From Ceratopteris richardii (taxonomy: Eukaryota; Streptophyta; Polypodiopsida; Polypodiales; Pteridaceae): a stretch of 64,000 nucleotides of DNA. The notes beneath the pieces are model-generated. The model was not told where the DNA came from and did not search any database. It saw only the letters and a list, made by a program, of their open reading frames with translations. The position numbers were made by a program, and so were the translations under genes. This document shows positions 57,854 to 64,000 of this stretch, in pieces (the stretch's first letter is position 1; each line of letters begins with the position of its first letter). The stretch lies in contig CM035416.1 in the NCBI GenBank assembly GCA_020310875.1, positions 10,001 to 74,000 on the forward strand, written 5' to 3'.

Positions 57854-59580
57854 TTAATGGTAATGGACCTCTATATGCTTGGTCCTAGCATGATAAATAG
57901 GATTAGCTGTAAGGTGAAGTGAGCTTGTATTATCTCCAAATATCAATGGTGAGCTAGTATACAAACCCAATTCTGTATATAATAACTTGATCCATATCTT
58001 GGGTGGCATTAGCCAATCCTCTATACTCTGCCTCTGTAGAAGATAAAGCACTAGTAGGTTGCTTCTTTGAAGACCATGATATTGGTTTATCACCTGCAAA
58101 TGAAATGTATCTAGAAGTGCTCCTCCTATCATCCTTGCATCCTGCCCAATCTGCATCTGAATAAATCTTGATATCCAAGTCTGAAGTGTAAGGGAAATAC
58201 AAACCATGATGTTGATTACCCTTGAGGTACTTTATAATTCTTTTGGAAGCTTCTAAGTGAGGTACCCTTGGCTTGTGCATAAACTGACTTAGCACACTAA
58301 CTCCATATGCAATATCTATCCTTGTTAAGGTAGCATAACTCAAGCTACCCACAATGCTTTGATAACCTGTAATATCATCAACTTCATCACCTTCATGAGC
58401 ACTTAGTTTTAGATTTACCTCCATTGGAGTGCTTGCAACTTTGGCATCCTGTAAATGAAATTTCTTCAACATATCCTATATGTATTTTTTCTGAGTAATA
58501 TAGATTCAAGAGTTAGTATAGACTAACTCAAGTCCAAGAAAATACTTGAGTAGACCAAGATCATTGATCTTGAACTCCTTCATCATCTGGCTCTTGATTT
58601 GTCTGATTCCATTAACATCATTACCTGTAAGTATGATATCATCAACATATACACATAGGTATATTACCTCTGAATTACTTTTCTTAATGAATAGAGAAGT
58701 GTCTGCCTTGCTCATGACAAAACCTTGGTCTTGAAGGTATGTGGTCAACCTGTGATTCCATGCCCTAGGTGCCTGCTTCAATCCATAAAGAGCTTTATTC
58801 AACTTGCACACATATGTTATCTTGTTTGGATCCTCATAGCGAGGAGGTTGTGACATATATACCTCCTCTAAACTCCATCCATTCAAGGAAGCATTTTTTA
58901 CATCTAGTTGATACATGTTCCAATTCTTAGATGCAGCCACACTTACCAACACCCTGATGGTTGGCATCTTGGCCACAGGTGAGAATGTTTCTTCATAATC
59001 AATGCCTTGGGTTTGTTCAAAACCCTTGGCCACCAATCTGGCTTTGTACCTGTTTATTGACCCATCAGAATTCCTTTTGAGTTTATAGATCCATCTGGAT
59101 CCAATTACCTTCATGGACTCTTTCTTTGGTACTAGTTCCCATGTGTCACTTTCTTTCAGTGCTTCAATCTTCCATAGCTTCCTTCCATTCTGTCTTGGTC
59201 TTTGCTTCTTCATATGATCCTGGTTCTTCAATTGACAAGTCTTTGGCAAGATAAACAGAGTGTTTAGTAACAAGAGAGGTATCATACCCATATCTGATAG
59301 GTTTTTTGCTCTCCCTTTGTGATCTTCTGATTGACTGATTTGAAGATTCAGGTATGTCTTCAAGTTTCTTCATCTTGACTTTACCTTTGGACTTCCATGC
59401 CTTGAATTCTTCAAGATTGATAATGTCTTCATCATCTGAAGTGGTGTCTTCATTCTGAGTAGGTTCCTCCTTAGCAAGACTTGGAAACTCCTCCTCCAAG
59501 TCATAGGATAGTTTAAAATTCCTGCATTCATTCTCATACCAAGAATCATTTTCATCAAAGACAACATCTCTACTAACCAT
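57854..59580 (-). pseudogene. Copia-2 reverse transcriptase and RNase H
   Basis: Minus-strand reading: linker SRDVVFDENDSWYENECRN, then the RT with IGSRWIYKLKRNSDGS, YKARLVAKGFEQTQG, LDVKNASLNGW, LYGLKQAPRAW and CVYVDDIILTGNDVNG (YVDD intact). A stop follows near 58,506, then TPMEVNLKLSAHEGDEV and YSDADWAGCKDDRRSTS. The RNase H motif SSTEAEYRGLA and FGDNTSSLHLTANPIYHARTKHIEVHYH close it. Broken by at least two frame changes and one stop. Probably no longer active alone. Confidence 0.88.
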
Positions 59581-59616
59581 GAATCCCTTATTTGAAGGGT
59601 TATAGAACCTATACCC

Positions 59617-60591
59617 TTATTGATTCAGATCATATCTAATAAGGATACACTTCTCAGCCTTAGGATCTAGCTTACCTCTTATCTGAGAAGGAATGTGTAC
59701 ATATGCTACACATCCAAATATCCTGCAATGATCAAGTGAGGGTCTCTTCCCATGCCATGCTTCATAAGGCGTCATCCGATCAAGGGACTTAGATGGTAAC
59801 CTATTTATGAGGTAAGTGGCAGTAGATACACTATCTGCCCATAAGTAGTTAGGCAATTTCTTTTCATTTAACATGGACCTAGCTGTTTCAACAATCAACC
59901 TATTTCTTCTCTAAGCTACCCCATTTTGTTCAGGAGTATACCTTGTGGTGATTTCTCTCTTGATTCCTCTATCCTGCAAGAATGCTTCAAATTCATTGGA
60001 GAGGTACTCACCTCCTCCATTTGACCTTAGCCTCTTTAGATGCTTTCCTGTCTGATTCTCAACAAGTGCAAGATATTTTTTAAAACAATTGAACACTTCA
60101 TCTTTGTGCTTCATAAAGTACAATACAGTCCATCTGCTATAATCATCAATAAAAGATACATAGTACCTTGATCTTGATATTGAGGGGTCTTTGCTTGGTC
60201 CCCATACATCTGTATGGACAAGCTCTAGGTAGTCCTCATGCATGTAGCCTTTCCTTGAGAAGGGTAACCTGTGAGACTTTCCAAACTGACAAGCACCACA
60301 TTTATATATCATGTGTTGTTTGGAAACATTTGGTATTCCAATTACACATTGATCCCTGCATATTTGCTTCAAGGTTCTTTCTCCTACATGCCCTAATCTC
60401 TTGTGCCAAATCTCAAGCTCTGAAAGTGTTTGATCTTTATAATTGTAGAGTGCAATATTCTTTGTATCTTCAAGCTCAAAAGTGAAAAGTCTACCTGATT
60501 TTTCTCCTTTAGCTATTCTCTTGAACCCTTGCTTGGGATTCTCCATAAATGCTCCAAATTGGTTGAATCTAACCTGCAAACCTTTTTCCAT
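59617..60591 (-). pseudogene. Copia-2 GAG-pre-integrase and integrase core
   Basis: GAG-pre-integrase (LSELEIWHKRLGHVGERTL, MIYKCGACQFGKSHRLPF) is followed by the DDE core, with HTDVWGPSKDPS and YYVSFIDDYSRW. The expected LRSDNGGEY appears as LRSNGGGEY, so the second catalytic Asp is lost. NGVA then meets a TAG where Glu is usual (about 59,911). The rest (RSMLNEKKLPNYLWADSV, RPSLDHCRIFGCVAYVHIP) is intact to 59,617. Confidence 0.88.
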
Positions 60592-60594
60592 AAT

Positions 60595-60830
60595 CTATCC
60601 AACACTCATCAAGTTTTTTGTAATGGTTGGTACATATAGTACCCTACTCAACAAGTTCTGATTTCCATCACAAGTCTTAACATTTCCAACTTTAACTACT
60701 AAGTGCTTGGTGTCATCACCTGTTTGTACTTGATGCTTAACTTTTGGTTCTTCAAGGTCAGAGAGTAGAGCTACATTGCCAGCCACATGATTTGAGCATC
60801 CTGAGTCAATTTAGAATAGGTGGTCATCAT
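60595..60830 (-). pseudogene. Copia-2 aspartic protease region
   Basis: IDSGCSNHVAGNVALLSDL contains the D-S-G active site of copia proteases, preceded by a TAA where a Trp or Tyr is common, and followed by GDDTKHLVVKVGNV. It ends with LSRVLYVPTITKNLMSVG, the usual lead-in to the GAG-pre-integrase. Confidence 0.82.
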
Positions 60831-61916
60831 TTGTACCTGGTTTTGAAGTCATGTTCATAATCAGAAGAGAATCATCTTGCTCTTCTGTATAGTTGTTGTA
60901 GTCCTTTCTGGATTTGAATCCTCCTTGGTAGTTGCCATTGTAGTTGTTGTTGTAGTTGTTGTTGTAGCCTTGATGATGGTTGAATCTGCCTCTTGACTGT
61001 GAGTATCCACCTCTTTGATATCCTCTTCCTCTCTGATTCTTGTAATTCCTGAAACACTCATCTGTAGTATGATTTGATAAACCACAAATGGTGCATGATG
61101 AGGAGTTATAGGATCTCCCCCCTACCTTGCTTACCTCCTCTGCCCCTTCCTCTTGATGATCTACCTCTCCCTGCATAGTTGGCTTGGGAGCTAGTGCCTT
61201 CATCCTCTCCTTTCTTTTTCTTGCCTTTATCTTTAGACTTACTTTTATCAGTGTATAGGGCAGAAGAGCTATTACCTTTGGATAAGTCTCCATTCTTGTT
61301 GAGCTTGGTTTCATGAGTGAACAATTGTCCCATGAGAGTTGTAAGATCTGGAATTTGCATGTCCATGTATAGGTCCATGGCAGTGGTGAAGCTTTCCCAT
61401 TTGTCATCAGCTTTAATCCCATTGATCACTTGCCTTACTATGTGCTCTTCTTCAATCTCTTCTCCTATGCTTGCTAACTGATCTGCTACATCTTTAATCT
61501 TAGTCACAAACTCTGAAATAGCTTGCTTAGGTTGCTTCCTTAATGTGGTGAATTCAATCCATAACTGGTTTTTTCTTGCCCTTGTGTTGGAAGAGAAATA
61601 AGATGACAAGGTTTCCCAAGTCTCTTGGGATGTCTTACAGTTTCTAATATGTGGCAAAAGAAAATCAGAGATGGAGTTGAATAAGTAAGAGCTTGCTAAT
61701 GCATCCTTGGCACACCATGTGTTGAGCTTTTCATGTTCTTCCTTTGTTGGTAGTCCTCTGCTTTTGAATGAGGGAAATTCCTCATCTCTTGAGATGTATC
61801 CATAAAGACTCCTTCCTTATAAGTATGTCTTCATCCTTAGAGACCATGCCTGATAGTTGTTTCTGTCCAATTTATCAATAAATCAAGGAAAACCATCTCC
61901 CATTTTACCTTGACTT
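60811..61916 (-). pseudogene. Copia-2 gag
   Basis: From just after the PBS: capsid-like region (LPHIRNCKTSQETWETLS, IVRQVINGIKADDKWESF, LMGQLFTHETKLNKNG), then a Lys- and Gly/Arg-rich stretch. A frame change near 61,110 precedes the zinc knuckle CTICGLSNHTTDEC (C-x2-C-x4-H-x4-C) and a Gly/Asn/Tyr-rich end. The first codons carry stops near 61,885 and 61,820. Confidence 0.85.
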
Positions 61917-61928
61917 GCTCTGATACCA
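61917..61928 (-). promoter_or_regulatory. Copia-2 primer-binding site
   Basis: TGGTATCAGAGC on the minus strand, the exact initiator-Met tRNA 3'-end complement, two bases from the 5' LTR. Confidence 0.93.
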
Positions 61929-61930
61929 CT

Positions 61931-62975
61931 TGTTGGGAATGATGGATGGACACTTCAAGATGATGAGTAGGTACTGCCAAATCTTGCTTTGTACGAGACC
62001 TTTGATGCTTCAGAGTTGATAAATGGACCCTTTTAGCTTTCCAATGACACCATAAAATGGCCTATGTACTTTTGAAATGATGTATGAAAAGGTTGAATCA
62101 AAACAAACAACTTTGAACTTCAAATCTTCAAGAAAACTTTCTATTTTTGACCAGACACCTGCTGCATCTTTTGCTCAGTATGACCAGCACAGTAGGAATT
62201 GGAAAAATTTATTTTAGGAGTATCTAATTAGCTTAGCAAGCTAACTATTCCAAGTGGAATCACTAGAAAAGATTAACTATGCTCAGAGAAATCAATTTAG
62301 CAAGTAAACCTTTACCCCCGATATTTTAGGACTGTTGCAGACTTCGACCAGTGATCACTTCGACGGACTTGTCTCTGAAATGGCTGAATAGAAATCCTTC
62401 AAATTTTGCTAGCATCTAGAATACTTTGAGCTGGTTCCAACAAGCTATAGATCTTTGAATTTGGTGACGAAATGAGTGAGAAATGATCTCCACAAGTTGA
62501 CAGACTTTCAGACACTATGATAGAGAACTCAGAAATGAACAATGTAGATATATGTATTAGTGAATACTTTTGTACAATGCCATAGGCATGAATATCATTG
62601 CCTAATGGTGTAGATAGGTGTGGGCTAGAGTGTAGGCCTCACACACACTCAAAAAGTACAGAGAAATCTCGGGATGATGAGTCTCCTCTTCACGACTTTT
62701 TCTAAAGGTTTATATAAGTGTTTACATTCAATTTGAATTTGAACTCAAATTTTGGCTCTCTCTAAAAAGTGATCCTCCATTATAGGAGATATTCCATCAA
62801 TAAAAGCTAACTTTTCCATGAGTTTTTCTTGGTAGGTGCTTACAAAGATTCCAAGTCAAATGTGACTTTTACAAACAAGAAAAATAGGTAATTATCTTCT
62901 AGCATGGGTTCCCATGCTTCTCCAGATGTGTATGGTCTTTAAGCCAAATGTGTAGGCTTGTAAATTGCACCAACA
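61931..62975 (-). repeat. Copia-2 5' LTR (right), 1,045 bp
   Basis: Same ends and similar sequence as the left LTR except that it lacks the 1.28-kb block, with only ACGAGA at that point (61,993-61,998). The minus-strand TATATAA site is kept at about 62,709-62,718. Confidence 0.9.
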
Positions 62976-62980
62976 GTCAC

Positions 62981-63340
62981 ATTGCATCTCCTTAATTCTG
63001 TGATGTGGTTTTTGAACTTTATGGCAAGGAAACTGCTTTAGTGAAAGTGATTCATGCTCCATTTTAGAGAAATATTTGATTCATATCTTGTGCACTGTAG
63101 GTCTCATAGAATTTTTGTCTGAGGAACTTTTGTGATGTAAAATATTATTTATGAGATGACAGAAAACTTCGCTTTACTGAATGAAAAGATACACAATGTT
63201 GTATGGGGAAAGGATTCTTTTTATTTTGGTTATTCAAAATGATACGATTATCATCAAATAAGTGTATGCTAGAATAAAAAGACTTTGGTTGAAACAATTG
63301 AATGGATCATGAGTGAGAAACGTCGTTTCTGAAGCTATAA
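62981..63340. repeat. Diverged local duplication, copy B (right part)
   Basis: Continues copy B after copia-2 and aligns with 54,300-54,740 (TTCATGCTSCATTTTAGAGA-like and TGAATGAARMGATRCAYAATG-like blocks). Confidence 0.75.
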
Positions 63341-63397
63341 AAAACATATGACATTGAGTACACCTTTACCCACATATGTGAAATTGATCAAGGATGA

Positions 63398-64000
63398 TTC
63401 TCCAAATCAGATGAGAAAAAGGAATTCATGACCAAAATCCCTTATCAATGTATTGTTGGTAGTCTCATGTATGTTATGGTATCTGCAAGACGAGATATTG
63501 CATTTGCAATGGGAGTTGTGAGTAGATATATGTCTATTCTTAGCAAGAAGCATTGGGAAGCAGTCAAGATGATTTTAAGATATTTTAGTGGCACTAAGGA
63601 CAAGTGTTTATGCTTGGGTAGAGGGAATGCATCCATTACTGGTTACACAAATTCTGATTATGTTGGTTGTGTAGACAATCATAAGTCTACATCAGGGTAC
63701 ATTTTTCATTTTGTTGGAGGTGCAATCTCTTGGAGATCTCGTCTTCAAGAATGTGCAACTATTTTGACTACACAAGCAAAGTATGTTGTAGCAAGTGAGG
63801 CATGTAAGGAAGCATTGTGGCTTTTACATCTTGCTTGTGATATGGGCCTACCTCAACATGTACCTCATTTCTTCAGTGATAGTCAGAGTGCCATTGCTTT
63901 GGCTAAGAATCCAGTCTATCATGCAAAGACCAAGCACATTGAGTTGAGGTATCACTTCATTAAAGACTGCTTAGCCACTGAGCACATTATTCTTGAGAAG
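63398..64000 (+). pseudogene. Ty1/copia RT-RNase H fragment (runs off window)
   Basis: Open plus-strand frame after a TGA at 63,395, with no stop up to the window end. It reads FMTKIPYQCIVGSLMYVMV, then RRDIAFAMGVVSRYM and GYTNSDYVGCVDNHKSTSGY. RNase H motifs follow (TTQAKYVVASEACKEALWL, FFSDSQSAIALAKNP, HAKTKHIELRYHFI). The YVDD part of the RT is missing upstream. It belongs to a different copia lineage (Tnt1-like sequence pattern) from the two minus-strand copia elements. Confidence 0.85.

Larger units (their letters stand above)
55378..62975 (-). mobile_element. Ty1/copia LTR retrotransposon 2
   Basis: 7.6 kb, minus strand, target-site duplication GTCAC (55,373-55,377 and 62,976-62,980). 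LTR borders are TGTTGGG...CCAACA. PBS at 61,917-61,928 and PPT at about 57,686-57,699 are both intact. Gag, protease, integrase, RT and RNase H are all present in order but interrupted by a few stops and shifts. The two LTRs differ greatly in length (2,308 versus 1,045 bp). Confidence 0.94.

Overview
The window looks like subtelomeric or pericentric DNA from the nuclear genome of a land plant. Three things support this: Arabidopsis-type telomere repeats (CCCTAAA) at about 23.7-24.0 kb, a spliced gene for plastid glutamyl-tRNA reductase, and plant-type LINE and Ty1/copia elements. A seed-free plant (lycophyte, fern or bryophyte) is a reasonable guess, because endonuclease-lacking Penelope-like elements (PLEs) are known at telomeres of such plants, but nothing here fixes the species. 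No bacterial-type genes or operons were seen.

Region 1 (1-24,036) is the unusual part. Reading left to right: about 97 tandem copies of a 46-bp unit (1-4,459); the 3' part of a PLE; two complete tandem PLE units of about 7.8 kb (6,659-14,526 and 14,527-22,341); a third unit cut off inside its ORF (22,342-23,704); and 0.33 kb of CCCTAAA/CCCTGAA telomere repeats. The element's sense strand is the telomeric C-strand strand, as expected if its RNA was reverse transcribed onto the 3' G-strand end of a chromosome whose tip lies to the left. Each unit boundary carries a hammerhead-ribozyme-like motif (three copies) and an upstream 8-bp hairpin. The intact ORF (14,656-21,903, 2,415 aa) has a PLE reverse transcriptase core between very large Ser/Pro-rich segments and no GIY-YIG endonuclease. 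The 46-bp array is an amplification of one segment of this RT ORF bounded by ACTAAA direct repeats. I propose reiterative, telomerase-like copying as its origin.

Region 2 (24,003-33,944) is a plant L1-type LINE on the minus strand (27,570-33,929) with a 15-bp target-site duplication. ORF1 is intact, ORF2 carries two in-frame stops, and the 5' UTR holds a minisatellite. A 2,610-bp segment containing its 3' part and older flanking transposon relics is tandemly duplicated, with AAACCC microhomology at the joint.

Region 3 (34,505-36,797) is the only clear host gene: HEMA (glutamyl-tRNA reductase), three exons, 537 aa, plastid-targeted, head to head with the LINE.

Region 4 (36.8-64 kb) is AT-rich transposon-laden DNA. 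It contains a LINE 3'-end relic, a ~70-bp minisatellite, and a decayed transposase-like gene split by a Ty1/copia element (41,553-47,094, TSD TTCCC). Further right are minor tandem duplications, an unidentified ORF broken by two TAG codons (52,685-53,530), a second Ty1/copia element (55,378-62,975, TSD GTCAC) inserted in one copy of a diverged local duplication, and a third copia fragment on the plus strand that runs off the end.
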